Below are positions 12,202 through 23,330 of a DNA stretch of 64,000 bases, piece by piece (within the stretch, counting starts at the first letter, position 1; every line of letters begins with the position of its first letter). Location of the stretch: the NCBI RefSeq assembly GCF_000276665.1, contig NW_004955477.1:1319288-1383287 (forward strand), read 5' to 3'. The notes under the pieces are model-generated. The model saw nothing but the letters and a program-made list of their open reading frames with translations, had not been told where the DNA came from and ran no database searches. Both the position numbers and the translations under genes were made by a program. Origin of the DNA: Chinchilla lanigera (taxonomy: Eukaryota > Chordata > Mammalia > Rodentia > Chinchillidae).

Positions 12202-12203
12202 TT

Positions 12204-15200
12204 ATTTTTTCTTTTAGAGTCTGTTTTTTTCTCTCTCATAATTTAGCCATCATTGCTGTAGTGTTTGAAGGGTAATGAAAATATGAGCTTATTGTATCAG
12301 TTTGACTAGTTAACTCATGTGACTTAAAATATTTTGCTTTAGTAATGACATAAGACATATTATCTGACTGGAAATAACCAGAAAAAAAAGTCTTCTCTGT
12401 TGCCTACATTGAAAACAAATAAATTGCCTGGTGAAATGAAATGAAACAGGATTCAAAACATTGTTTACAAACTTTGGGCCAGATAGGTCTTTTCAAAATT
12501 AGTTCTGTCACCACCAGTATGAGCACTAGGTCAGGACGAGGGGTCACTGGTCCTGGTTGCTGGTGGTAGGATGTTTCTGTCTAGATCATTTTAAGTTTTG
12601 GTGTGAAATGGGGATTGTGGCATCCCAATCCAGCTTGTTGGAGAGGTACTGGGAAAGGACTGTGAAGTACACTGGGAAGCGCCGTACCACTTGGGTAACT
12701 ATTATTAATAGTCTTTGTGTATATTCCTCGAGGAAGGCAGTATCATGTGGCCTAGGGCAAGAGTTTTGGAAGCAGGTGGATCTGTATTCTGATTCTGGGT
12801 CCCTCTTATTTGTCATACAGGGCTAGTGGGCCAATAGGTTAACCTGACGCATCTCCTGTGATAACATACCTGGAGCTGTCACTACTGGGTTCTTTTATTT
12901 TGTTCCACTTGCCTGAGACAGGAGTTGGCTTCCCCTCCGGCCTTCTCTCTGGAGAATTCAGTAGTGTGAGGTTCCATCTCAGAGTTAAATGCGTGGCCTT
13001 AGAAAGCCCACTACATTTTGTCCATCATGAGCCTCAATTATGATTCATTTTCCAGAGCTTTATCTGAATGAAGCTTTTCTCATCCCTGAGGAAACCAACC
13101 AACTGCCTTGTCTTAATCTTTGATTTCTGGGATAGCGGACCCTAGAGCTTCCGAGTGATTCTGAGGCACATGTCTAAAGGCCCAGGAAGGCAGGTGAGGC
13201 TCAGCCACCCCTCCCCATCTTCAGACAGCTTAAGGAAGGTATTTGTGGTGAGCACACCCACAGTGCTGGCATTGCCACCTCTTCTTCCTGTCATTCCTGT
13301 GTGCTGCACCAGGAAGGAATGCTTATGGGTGCTCGAACCTCTGAGTGGGAGAGAATTCAGCTGTGATGTGGTAGATTCAAATGCTTCTCCTGCCCTGTTG
13401 AGAGCTGACTGTGATGGCCACAAGGGAAATGAGCAAGGAGCTCTGTGGCCTTAGGCTGGTTGTAGCTTCTTCATTACTAAGATCAGGGGTTGCAGGTAGT
13501 AATGGCTGCAAGTCTTTGGCTGATAGAATGGTACTTTTCATTGCCTGGTCCTTATGTCAGGTTGAGGGGGTGTGTGGTTTCTTGTTGCGGGTGATCCCCA
13601 GGATCCCTTTCTTGTTTCCAGTTTTTCTTTAAAGTGACCTCTTTAGATGCTGCTTTGGCCATTTACTACGAATCTGACCAATACCAATTCCTTTCTGAGT
13701 TTTACTTGCTCTAAAGTCAAGAAACTAAAAAGAAGCAGTAGATCAATGTCCTTCCTTCTCCTGGTCTCCTGGGTAAATAAAGGTTAGTATTGCTGGAAGG
13801 TGGGATGATTGTATTAAATTCACTGCTTTTCTGCTAAATCTTGCTAAATATTAAAAGCAAAGGGAAAGAGGGGAGGGGCCCTAACCCAAACCCGGAAACT
13901 TTTGAATGGCTAGAAAATCATTGCATTAAGCCACAATAAACATCAATCTGCAGGTATGTTATAATTTTATTTTTTTAAGAGAACATCAAATGGCTGTAAC
14001 TTCTTTTGTATTGGAACAGAGAAGCTGTACCCGGACTAGAAAATCTTTCATCTGTTATCCCTAATACACACTCACAAGTACATTGCAGTCTTGAGAAAGT
14101 ACAATTAAAAAGGGGGTAATCCTTTTTTCAAGTCTTCAGGTTTAATTTTCCTGATTACGGTAGATTATGAGTCATTCTGTGACTTGGTCTCCAGGAGAGA
14201 CAGCGCCTTCTCTCCAGTCCCTTTCAACAGTTGTTTATGGCAGTTTCAGCCTCTTTCTGCCTCTCGGAGCCTCTTTATTTTTAAAGCAAGGCAGACAAGG
14301 CCTAAAATTATTCCATTAAAGAGGGGCAATTTTTGTAATGGGACTTAGAGTGCTTTGCAGAAGTGCAGGCAAGTTTCTTCAATATCCTGAGCATTATTCG
14401 CTCATTTAGTTAAATGATGTTTCTAATTCTCTGGTAATTACATGTAATGAGGCACTTTTTCTCTTCTTGATGAGACTTTAGCTTAATATGAGATGGCGTA
14501 TTTTTTTCCTTTTTTTTTTCCCATGGGGATAATTACCCCTTCCCAGGAAAAGCAGGGTTTGTTGTGCAGAATATAGCAAATTATTTTATTTCCTGCCATC
14601 TTGACTGCCAGTAAATTATAAAATTAAGTTTCAGTGGTGCATTAGCACCATTTTGGAAAAGGCTTGAGACTTTTTCTTTCTTTTCTTTCCTTTTGCTTCT
14701 TTTTGAAAAATTCATGTACTGCTGTCCACTGGGACTGTAGAGGCTATTATCCATAGAATAGACATTTTTCTGCCAATTCCTACTATTCAGATGTATTGAA
14801 GTAGCAACACTGGTTTAATTTTTCTGGATGATATCCATGTAGAGTGTTCTTATAAGCGCTTTTGTGCTCAGGTAATTATTATCGTAAAGTTAAGTAATAT
14901 GTTCCCTCTTCTTCTCTGCTCTTCTCTCATTCCCCTTTTGGACATCAAATTACCTCTTCTTATGTAACCCTTCAATTAGATGCAAAGCAACTAAATTTGA
15001 ATCACGTGAAGGTGGTGATGCAAACTATTAAATGCGAGAAATTCAGAGTTAATACAGTCACTCTACTTAGCTCATCCTGTTGTTAGAAAGTAAAGTTGAA
15101 TAGAGAAATGTATGGGGAGAGCATCATTAATTAAGGACCATGGCGTGTTGATTTTGGTCTGTTGGACTCAATTATTTTCACTGATATTAAGGATAATGCA

Positions 15201-15318
15201 TGCATGTGTGCATGCACTTTTTAAGTTTTTCTTTCTGCAGAAGAAACATTTGTGTGGATGAAGTGGCAGACTGGGGCGGAGAGAGGGAAAGAAGACTGAG
15301 AGCCAGGGGCTGAGGATA
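12204..15318. other. unique sequence, partly repeat-poor
   Basis: No gene recognised. A possible MIR fragment lies near 12740-12825. The part 13850-15060 is free of recognisable repeats, A+T-rich and contains many TAATTA/ATTA words. Open frames at 12557-12826, 13155-13454 and 13142-13423 overlap on both strands and carry no recognisable protein features. Confidence 0.5.
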
Positions 15319-15319
15319 G

Positions 15320-15410
15320 AGGTGGACTTAGTTTACTCCTGCCCAGCTGTGTGGTTTGGGCAAGTCCACCCTCTCTGAGCCTTAGCTTTCTCCTGCGTAA
15401 AATGCATTGT
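15320..15410 (+). mobile_element. MIR SINE
   Basis: MIR core: 'cagctgtgtggtttgggcaa', 'ctctctgagccttagctttc' and 'gcgtaaaatgcat' match the central MIR region ending in the '...taaaatg' word. Confidence 0.75.
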
Positions 15411-15477
15411 TTCCGGCAGATGGTCTCGGGCAGATGGTTTCTCTTTAGAAACTCCAAAGGTCTTCAGATCACATAGC

Positions 15478-15666
15478 CATTTCACTTTTCCCCTTGGGGT
15501 CACCAAGGAGGCTCATGCCTCCTCCCTGCTGGGCCTTTCCTGTGTAGGCGTAGCTCCAGGCACAGCCTCTGTCTGCCTGACTCATTACAGGAGCTCCTGG
15601 TGACCACTTGGCAGTGTAAACTTTAAATCGTATGTTGGGGTCCTTCCAAAGTGGCCTAGATTTGAT
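15478..15666 (+). repeat. local direct duplication, copy 1 (about 190 bp)
   Basis: This block recurs at 16226-16411 in the same orientation. Shared segments include 'catttcacttttccc', 'tggggtcac', 'aggaggctca', 'gcctcctcc', 'cagcctctgtctg' and 'acttggcagtgtaaacttt', and similarity fades near 'ggccyagakttgat'. By eye the copies are about four-fifths identical. I recognise no repeat family, so it looks like an old local duplication. Confidence 0.8.
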
Positions 15667-16225
15667 GTTTGTATTTTTTTAATGTGTGGTTCCCACCTAT
15701 TCCGCTACCCCTTATGTGATGCTGTTTCCCATGGCTCCAGGTGTCTCCATCCCTTCGCTTGCCACTGGCCGGTGGTTGTTTGGTGTCTAGTAAACTCCAA
15801 GGCATGAAAGTGGGGAGATTCTATCCAGTGTTGTGCTCCCCACCGTGGGCCAAGTATTTCAGGTATGAGTGAACCAGAGTCCTCTGTGTAGCATGGCTTC
15901 CCATCCCTGGGACTGTGTTCCAGTGGTTTCTGACAGATGTCCTAATATTTCCCTCTTTCTGAGGTGACCAAGACTTTTTGTGTTGTTGGTTTGCGTGTTT
16001 GAAGTCAAGGCAGTATATTGGAAACAACACTTTCCTTTTCAGATAGGATGAAAGAGCCTGCTGAAGTGGGCTGATTTCTCCACATTTTGAGAATGGGCAT
16101 GTTTACCAAAGTGATGAATCTTTCTCACTTGTGTAATTAGCCTGCAATAAAAACCTCCCATCTGGAGTTTTTATTTTAAGCAACTGATGTTTGGGGTAAT
16201 TTTGTTTTAGAGTAGTTACACTGGT
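15667..16225. other. unique spacer between the two local duplicates
   Basis: No gene or known repeat is visible in this interval. It separates the two copies of the 190-bp duplication, whose starts are 748 bp apart. Confidence 0.5.
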
Positions 16226-16411
16226 CATTTCACTTTTCCCTTTGGGGTCACGGAGGAGGCTCAGGCCTCCTCCTTGCTCGGCCCTCCTTCTGTCAGTATA
16301 GCTCCAGGCGCAGCCTCTGTCTGTGTAGTTCATTACAGGAACTCCCAGATGACTACTTGGCAGTGTAAACTTTGAATCCCAGCAAGACTAAAGGGTGGCC
16401 CAGAGTTGAAT
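16226..16411 (+). repeat. local direct duplication, copy 2 (about 190 bp)
   Basis: Second copy of the block at 15478-15666. It keeps an internal dyad 'gaggctcaggcctcc'. A MIR follows immediately downstream, whereas copy 1 has a different MIR upstream, so the duplicated unit does not include either MIR. Confidence 0.8.
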
Positions 16412-16419
16412 AAAAGGTC

Positions 16420-16612
16420 TGAGTTTTGGGTCTGCCATTTACAAATCCTGTAACCTTGAACAAGTTGCCTATCTTCTCTGCACCTGTTTCCTCATCTATA
16501 AAGTGGGCCTCATAATAATACCTTATAGGTAAAAATATCTTAAAATAAGAGTCATGTACTTTACCTGCTCCGTAATGTGCGCTATTGCTGTGGTGATTGT
16601 CATTATTATCTC
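16420..16612 (+). mobile_element. MIR SINE, near full length
   Basis: Well-preserved MIR: 'gggtctgccatttacaaatc', 'ctgtaaccttgaacaagttg', 'tgcacctgtttcctcatct', 'ataataataccttataggta' and the terminal TTATTATC-type region. Starts just after local duplicate copy 2. Confidence 0.9.
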
Positions 16613-16759
16613 ACCTTCTGCTTATTTAACTGTGTGAAAGTGATATTCTAGCCACCATTCCCTTAACTCGTTCCTGCTCTCCTGTCCTTGTGCCTCTGTT
16701 TATGCAGGCCCTTCTGCCTAGCATCCTTTCCCTTTCTTATTTCCTTTGCCATGAATTCA

Positions 16760-16832
16760 TGCATATTCTTATTTATTTATTTATCAAATATTTATAGTGC
16801 ACCCATTATGTGTCAGTCCCATTTGCCTGTCC
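16760..16832 (+). mobile_element. L2 LINE fragment
   Basis: The 'aaatatttatagtgcaccca' and 'ttatgtgtcagtcccat' words correspond to the L2 3' region (tatttattgagcaccta...atgtgccaggca). Short and diverged. Confidence 0.6.
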
Positions 16833-16920
16833 TGTTCATCTCGAAAATGTCTCTGGGGACTTCCCTGGCAGGAAAGGTCCTGTGTTTCCGCTGCAGACCC
16901 ATAGGTCCATGCAGAGGGAG

Positions 16921-17115
16921 GGGAGGGAGCAAGGGGAAATAAAAAGGATCAAGATGCAATATGTATATGTACCAACTTCTCCACAATGAATGTATTTACT
17001 ATGTATCACAGTAATACTCTAATAAAAAGATTTTTTAAAAAGAGAGTATCTCATGTAGAAAAACCAATACTTTTTCTGTGATCCAGTGGTTATTCATTAA
17101 TGTACTATTTAAACT
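16921..17115. repeat. composite patch copied from the neighbouring L1 locus
   Basis: Two parts. 16921-17069 is an inverted copy, about 89% identical by hand count, of 17640-17790: the 3' end of the L1 plus its 17-bp target-site duplication and 11 bp of pre-insertion flank. 17071-17115 is a direct copy of 18094-18138 inside the same L1, with 1 mismatch in 45. Because the inverted part joins L1 to its unique flank, the patch must derive from this L1 insertion rather than from another L1. Confidence 0.85.
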
Positions 17116-17404
17116 TCTGCTGGGGCCACATATGCCACTCCAGCCTTTCTTAGTCACTCTTGCTTATATCTTCTGCTAACTCAGTCCCCAGTACAGCATC
17201 TCCCACGGAAGTGCTACATGAGCAGGGCTGAAGGGAAAGTAATCACTTCTGGATTCGCAGTTCTCAGACCCACTCACCCCCAAGAAGCCCTGCTGGAGCA
17301 GGAGCTATCCTGCAAATGAGGCCCCCTTTTCTGAACTCTCTTGGCTCTGTGAGTCCCCAGGGTGGTGCTTGCACCCACTGTTGCCACGTGATTGTATTTG
17401 TGCT

Positions 17405-17500
17405 GAAGTGGTCAAGCACTAGCTTGCAGCTGAGGATCTCTTCCTAGCAGCCTGTGGCCTTAGGCAAGTCATGGAGCCTTTCTGCTCACTCCCAAGACTT
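17405..17500 (+). mobile_element. MIR SINE fragment
   Basis: Diverged MIR core suggested by 'cctgtggccttaggcaagtc' and 'gagcctttctgctcac'. Short, and the boundaries are uncertain. Confidence 0.45.
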
Positions 17501-17829
17501 CCCCATGTTCTGTTCTGTCAGTCCACATACTGATCCCTTGACTTCTCTCTTGCAGAGAGGCAGACTGAATGGGCATGTAAAATAGCTCTGTACTTGGCTT
17601 GGTGATGTTAACTCCTCTTGTTTTCATTACAATGATTATTATTGGTTTTTCTACATGAGATATTCTCTTTTTAAAAAATCTTTTTATTAGTATATCATTG
17701 TGATACATAGTAAGTATATTCATTGTGGGGGAATTGGTACATATACATACTGCATCCGGATCCTTTCTACTTCCTCTTGTTCCCTCCCCATAACCAGATC
17801 CCCTTCCTATCTTGATCCTTCATATTTTT

Positions 17830-18815
17830 TTAGTCTCAATTTCATTAATTTTCACTCTGATCTTTATAATTTCCTTCCTTCTTTTAGTTTCAGATTCGGA
17901 TTGTTTTTGTGTTTGTAGGTCCTTGAAATGCATCATTAGGTTATTTATTCGGGATTGTTCTATTTTCTTTTTGTGTGCATCTACAACTATAACCTCCCCT
18001 CGTAAAACTGCTTCCATTGCTTCCCATAGATTTTGGTATGTTAGGCTCCCAATGTCATTTGATTCTAGGAACTTTTTTTTATTTCTTCCTTGATTTTTCT
18101 GTGATGCAGTGGTTATTCATTAATGTACTATTTAAACTCCATTTGCTTGTATAGTTTCTTTGGCTTCTTTTGTTGTTGATTTCTAGCTTCTTCCACTATG
18201 ATCTGATAGCATGTAGTGGATTATTTCAATTTCTTATCTATTTAAGCCTGGTTTATGGTCTAAGATGCGGTTGATTTTAGAAAAACTCCATGTGTTATTG
18301 AGAAAAATGTGTATTATGTTGCTGTTGGATGAAACACTGTGGATATGTTAAGTTCATTTGCTCAGTGGTGTGGTTTAACTCTGATGTTTCTTTGATTTTT
18401 TTCCTCTGGTTAACCTGTCTGAGAGTGGGGTATTGAAGTCCCCCACTGTGATTGCATTGGTATCTATCTGTTCTTTTAAGTCTAGTAGTTTTGTTTTATG
18501 AAATTGGGTATGCCAGCATTCGGTGCATAGATATCTACATTGTTATCTCTTCCTGCTGAATGGTTTCCTTTACCAAAGATAGTGGCTATCTTTGTCTCTT
18601 CTGATCAGTTTTAGCTTTAGTATGCTATGTCTCAAAATAAGATAGCTACTCCTGCTTATTTTCTGGCTCTACTTGAATGGAACATAATTTTCCATGCTTT
18701 CACTTTCACTCTATGTACTTCCTTTTAGATGAATTGTCTCCTGTAGGTAATTTTTTATTGTAGTTTTACATCTTCCAGCTCTGTCTTTTGATTGGGGAGT
18801 TGAGACCATTGACAC
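17830..18815 (-). pseudogene. L1 ORF2 N-terminal relic (endonuclease region)
   Basis: The best open piece is 17820-18017 (65 codons), lysine- and glutamate-rich, ending in a KINEIETKK-type run. This is the linker just after the L1 endonuclease domain. The upstream endonuclease part is broken by stops and frameshifts. The coding relic then stops at the junction with the 3' UTR near 17825. The protein would have nicked target DNA during L1 insertion, and this copy cannot encode it. Confidence 0.8.
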
Positions 18816-19328
18816 TGCAAGTTATTTTTGTGTGATGTTTGCTGAATCCTTGCTCTTGCATTATTTTCCCAGGATTGATTCTTGTACTTTTTCCTTTTGT
18901 TCAATTACTCTTGGATATATACAGTTGGATATATACTTCCCTTTGGACTTTTTGGTCCTGGTGGCTTCCCTGTCTCAGGATTCCATTAAATATTTCTGCA
19001 ATACTAGTTTAGCAGTCATATATTTCTTTAGGATTTTTTTGTCATAGAAAATCTTTACTTCTCTGTCAATCTTAATATATGTGCTGCTGAAGTGAGCACA
19101 CATCTCTGTCAATTTTGAAGGCTAATTTTACGGGATATAAAAGTCTGAGTTGACAGTTGTTTTCTTTTAGAGCTTGAGAAACTTTGCTTCAGGCTTTCCT
19201 GGCTTTAAGGCTTGTACTGAGAAATCTGTGGTTATTCTGATGGGCTTGCCTTTGTAAGTTATTTGCTATTTTTCTCTAACAAGTCTTACTATTCTTTCCT
19301 TTTGTTGAATTTCTGGAATTTTGGTTAT

Positions 19329-19501
19329 TTTTTTATTTTTTTATTTTTTATTTTTGTCTTTCTGAGACGGGGTCTTCCTATGCAGTTCAGGCTGGCCTTG
19401 AGTTCACTTTGTAGCTCAGGCTGGCCTCAAACTCACAACAATCCTCCTGCCTCAGCCTCCTGAGTGCTGGGATTACAGGCATGCACCACCACATCTGGCT
19501 A
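19329..19501 (-). mobile_element. B1 SINE nested in L1
   Basis: B1 monomer with the duplicated motif pair 'ggccttgagttcactttgta'/'caggctggcctcaaactc' and 'gtgctgggattacaggc'. The 14-bp target-site duplication 'ggaattttggttat' is at 19315-19328 and 19502-19515. It inserted after the host L1. Confidence 0.93.
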
Positions 19502-20005
19502 GGAATTTTGGTTATGATATATTGTAGAGAGGTTTTTTTCTGGTCCTGGCTATCTGGGGTTCTATATGCCTCTTATACTTGAATAGTGAATTCTTTTACT
19601 AGATTTGGAAAAATCTCTGCTATTATTTCAGTGAACAAGTTTTTTAGACTTTTGAGTCATCTTCTAATTTTTCCCTTATTCCTATAATTATAAGGGATTT
19701 TAAAAATTTTTTACTTGAGTCATTTTTTTATTTTTCTTGAGTTATTTTTGTTGGATCGAGCTTGCATAGTGCCTTGTCATTTTTAGGGCATTCTTGAGTT
19801 TAGAAACCACTACAGGTACCGTGTCTTCTATTTCTGACACTCTGTCCTCATATTTGTCACATCTGCTACCATGCTTTGCATTGATCATTTTCATATCACT
19901 GATTTCTGCTTGCTTTCTTTTCACACTAATTCTTTTTCAAATTGGTAATTCATGTTTTGTTTTATCTTCTTTAACTCAGTTAGTTGATTGTTTATTTGTT
20001 CTTTT

Positions 20006-20099
20006 TTTTTTTTGGTTTTTTTTTCCGGTACCGGGAACCGAACTCATGACCTTGCGCTTGCCAGGCAGGCGTTGTGCTGCTGAGCTAAATCCCCAGCCC
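20006..20099 (-). mobile_element. ID SINE nested in L1
   Basis: Reverse complement reads 'ggggctggggatttagctca', 'cgcctgcctggcaagcgcaa' and 'gagttcggttcccgg', with a long A-tail (T-runs 20006-20032). Flanking repeats 'tgtttatttgttcttt' near 19990-20005 and 'tgtttatttcttcttt' at 20100-20115 are the target-site duplication. Close to intact promoter boxes, so probably young. Confidence 0.93.
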
Positions 20100-20644
20100 C
20101 TGTTTATTTCTTCTTTAAGCCCACAGAATATTTATTGGTAAAATTCTTTTATCTATTTAGTTAAATCCTCCTTGAGTTCATTAAACATCTTATGCACTTG
20201 CTTAAATGTTTCTTTTTCTGTATCTTCAAACATTTTGACAACTTGGACTTTGAGTCCTTTACCTGGGGCTTTCTCTACCTCAGTGTCCATGAGATCAGCT
20301 TTTTGACTGCTTTTTCTCTTTGTTACATTGTTGCTTTCAGGATGTCTTGATTCCAGGTTTGGGAGAGACAATATTTTACTGTTAGCTTTTGCTTCATCCT
20401 TTTTAGTCTCCTCTACATGAGATACTCTCATACCTGCCTGCTATTCATAAGAATCACAGCCCTTCAACATAGACTCCTGGATCCCACTCTGACCTTCCAA
20501 GTCAGAACTGCCAGCGTGGGGTCTGGGAAGGTGTTTGTTGCTTGTTCTCTGGCTCTCAGCCCCGAACCCATGAGGCACACATTTCTGGCACAGGACAACA
20601 CTTGTGTCCAGTGAGTCCAAATAATCTCCAGTTGAATTAAGAAG

Positions 20645-21102
20645 TGTGTTCTCTACTGAATTGAATACTGTCCCTTGCCCCTGCAATTTTTCTATCCTTT
20701 CAAAATGTTACCTTATTTAGAAATAGGGTCTTTGCAGGTGTGATGAAGTTAAGATGAGGTCATACCTAATTAGGGTAGGTCCCAAATCCAATATAACTGG
20801 TATTTTGATAAAAGGAGGATAACTGAATACAGAGACAGTCATAAGTGGAAGTTGGCCATGTGAAGGTGGTCACAGGTTAGAGCAGTGCTGCTGCAACCAA
20901 AGAACATCTGGTGCTGGGAGAAACTGAAGCAGGCAGAGATGGATGGATGACTCTCCTGAGGCTTGCAGGGACTATGGTCTTGTTGACACCTTGATTTTGT
21001 TCATGGCTCCCAGAGCTATGAGAGAATAAACTCTTATTGTTAGAAGCCTCCCCACCCCAGTTTATGGTAATTTGTTACAGCAGCTGTAGGACTCTAATAC
21101 AG
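20645..21102 (+). mobile_element. MLT1-type ERVL-MaLR LTR
   Basis: Typical MLT1 order: 'gaaatagggtctttgcaggt', 'gttaagatgaggtcatacct', 'ggtcccaaatccaatataac', 'ttgacaccttgattttgttc', 'gagagaataaactcttattg' (polyadenylation area), and the end 'actctaatacag'. Solo, non-coding LTR. Confidence 0.9.
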
Positions 21103-21439
21103 GCTCTAAGTTACCATCTGACAATTGCATTGAGGCAGAAACTCTGCTGGTGATGTCTATTTTATGAGTAGTTTGACATGCAGTGGGCATTTATAAACAC
21201 CTGTATAAACTTTAGGAAATAATCTCACCCTCTGGGCAAAATGGGAATTGAAACATTTTTTAAAAAGTTAGACTTAAGTATTGACAGTAGGAGACACTTC
21301 TGAGTCTCAGGTTTGTGCCTGTCCTGTTAGGTCTGAGCATCCACAAGGAAGAAGCCAAACACTTGGCAGGGCAGATAAGCCAGCAGTCATTTGTCACTAC
21401 CTTGAGCATCGTTGGATGTTTCATGGACACTTTAGGGGA

Positions 21440-21610
21440 GCTGAGGTCAGTAGAGCAGGTTCTAGTCTTGGCTCCTTTTCTTTGCAAGGCCTGAATGCTC
21501 CTGGGTGAGTCATGAGCTTGTGCACCCCTGGTTTCTCCACCTGTAATATGGAACTACTAACACACTAACCTGTTGTAAGTGAGCAGCAGATGAAATCAAG
21601 CACACGTGAT
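21440..21610 (+). mobile_element. MIR SINE, diverged
   Basis: MIR-like core 'cctgggtgagtcatgagctt' and 'ggtttctccacctgtaatat' followed by 'cctgttgtaagtgagcagca'. Boundaries uncertain. Confidence 0.55.
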
Positions 21611-23220
21611 TTAATTCTGTGCATAATTTTTGTTGTCATTATTTTGATTCCAGTGTGATAAGTGGGTTACTCCTGGCTTTGCAGTGGACATAGACGGACA
21701 GAATTTGTGTTGCAATCCCAGGTTATGACTCTGGTGCTTTAACTGAAGAAGCAGGAATTTTTTATTTGTGAGAATGAAAAATAGGAATGGGAACTGACAT
21801 GACACAGAATTCAGGAAATGGGGCCACTAAAGCTAGTGGCCAGGACACTGCTGTCAGTTCTGCAGAACTTGCTTGGCTCCTGCTGGAGTTAGTTCCTGTT
21901 TACTGCAGTGAGCCCTTGACGGTGTCCTTTTTGGACGTAATCAAGTTCCAGAGTATAGACTGAGGGAGTATGTAAAAAGGCAAGGGCTGGAAAATTCCTC
22001 TTAGCATAGTAATAAACACCAATTTGAATATTTAGTCCTCAGGGTTATAAATAACTGTGAGTTTTCATTGACGTATAAGCAGTGATACATTTCATACAAT
22101 AATTAGTTATTTGATTACTTTTGTTTTAGCCTGAAGTAGAGGACAATTGACAAATGTGAATACCTCTGAGACTGATGGGGCGTAGTAAACTAAGTTTATT
22201 TATTACAAAATGCAATTTTATTAATATGAATTGACAGTAATTAATTTGCTAGTGTTGATGTTGTTAATAATTGCCTGTAATTTATGAAATATTCATGCTA
22301 GAGTGGAATAAAGTAATGCATAGGTCCTCTGGTTTATTTGTTAAAAAGTCTGAATATTTCAACAAAGCCTCTCTAATTCAGTATATTCACACTGCAATAA
22401 TTTGAAATCCCCTCAAAAACCCAAAAATATCTTCACATTTCTTAACTAACTTCTAGGCACCTCCAGGAATTTTATATTTTAGAGGATCATAAAACTCTCT
22501 GAAATTATATCAGAGAGTATAGTTTGTTAGAGCTTCCCTCAAAAGATTAAGTAGCACTGCATTGTTAAAATTCATCTTCATAAAAGTTTTGAAAATGGTT
22601 AAATTCCCATTTCACAGATAAGGCTAAGGGAAGTCTTTTGTCAGAGGTGAGACTCAGCTCCAGGCACTCTGCCTCCTAAATCCTGGGCTCACAGGGTAAT
22701 TTTAATTTTACTTTTCTTTCTTTTTTTTTTTCCTCTCTGAATGAAAGTGTAGACTGTTTCCCCCTTCTAATTCAGTTTGGCCCTCTTATTCCTAGAAAAG
22801 GATTATAATTAGAGGGAATCACAATTGAATTCAGCTAATGCGATCAGCGACGTGGGGGCCCCTGCTGGAGCCTGTGGTCCGTCTGTGTCAAGGCGCCTCA
22901 GTCTGCAGTGTTGCCGCTGAGGACGTTTTTTGGGGGCTGCAGGCCGGGAGCCAGAGGTTCAGCAGAGGCAGCTGTAGGGTGCTGGAACATGTGGTAGCCC
23001 TCTGAGAGTTCCAGCTATCTTCCAAACTCTCAGGGCTGACTTCTGGGGAGAGTGATCCCTTCTGTGCCAAGAAGGACCTTCATCGGATTTAGTGCTCCAC
23101 TGCCGCCATCTTGAAATACTAAAACATTTTTGAACAAGGAACCTGACTTTTTCATTTTGTACTGACCCTGCGAATTGTGTAGCCAGTTTTGTATTCCTTC
23201 TGGAACTCTGAAGAACTAGA
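21611..23220. other. unique sequence, repeat-poor core at 22000-22620
   Basis: No gene recognised. 22000-22620 is A+T-rich with several TAATTA-type words and no repeats. 22850-23115 is a short G+C-rich patch ending in 'ctgccgccatcttgaaa'. It has neither a convincing open frame nor enough CpG to call a CpG island. Confidence 0.5.
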
Positions 23221-23224
23221 TACC

Positions 23225-23330
23225 TTCTAGTTATCTTGAGCTTCACTTCTTCACCTGTGAAATGGAGATAAGATGTTTTATTCTGCCAGTCTCTGGAGCA
23301 GTTAAATGAGAGCTTGTCTATATGCCTTGT
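23225..23330 (+). mobile_element. possible MIR fragment
   Basis: 'cttcttcacctgtgaaatgg' followed by 'agataagatgttttattctg' resembles the MIR centre. Short and uncertain. Confidence 0.45.

Larger units (their letters stand above)
18900..20410 (-). pseudogene. L1 ORF1 relic (coiled-coil RNA-binding protein)
   Basis: Two open pieces remain. One is at 20153-20431 (92 codons; its first few codons lie in flanking DNA), rich in K/E. The other is at 19742-19924 (60 codons) with a DRVSEIEDTV-type heptad segment typical of the ORF1p coiled coil. Downstream sequence to about 18900 corresponds to the C-terminal RNA-binding part but is disrupted. A B1 and an ID interrupt the frame. Non-functional. Confidence 0.8.
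17668..20412 (-). mobile_element. L1 retrotransposon with internal ORF2 loss, target-site duplication intact
   Basis: Minus-strand L1 about 2.75 kb long, including later SINE insertions. 5' to 3' it contains an ORF1 relic (about 20410 down to 18900), the ORF2 start and endonuclease region (about 18815 down to 17830) and then directly the 3' UTR with its purine-rich tract and A-tail (17830-17668). About 1000 codons of ORF2, including the reverse transcriptase, are absent. The 17-bp direct repeat CTACATGAGATACTCTC at 20413-20429 recurs with one mismatch at 17651-17667. A B1 (19329-19501) and an ID (20006-20099) are inserted within it. Confidence 0.9.

Noticed and set aside
20153..20431. 92-codon K/E-rich minus-strand frame
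   Set aside because: It is the L1 ORF1 N-terminal relic; its first codons run into flanking DNA beyond the target-site duplication.
22850..23115. Possible CpG-island promoter
   Set aside because: G+C is raised over only about 250 bp with few CpG dinucleotides, and there is no first-exon-like frame or donor downstream.
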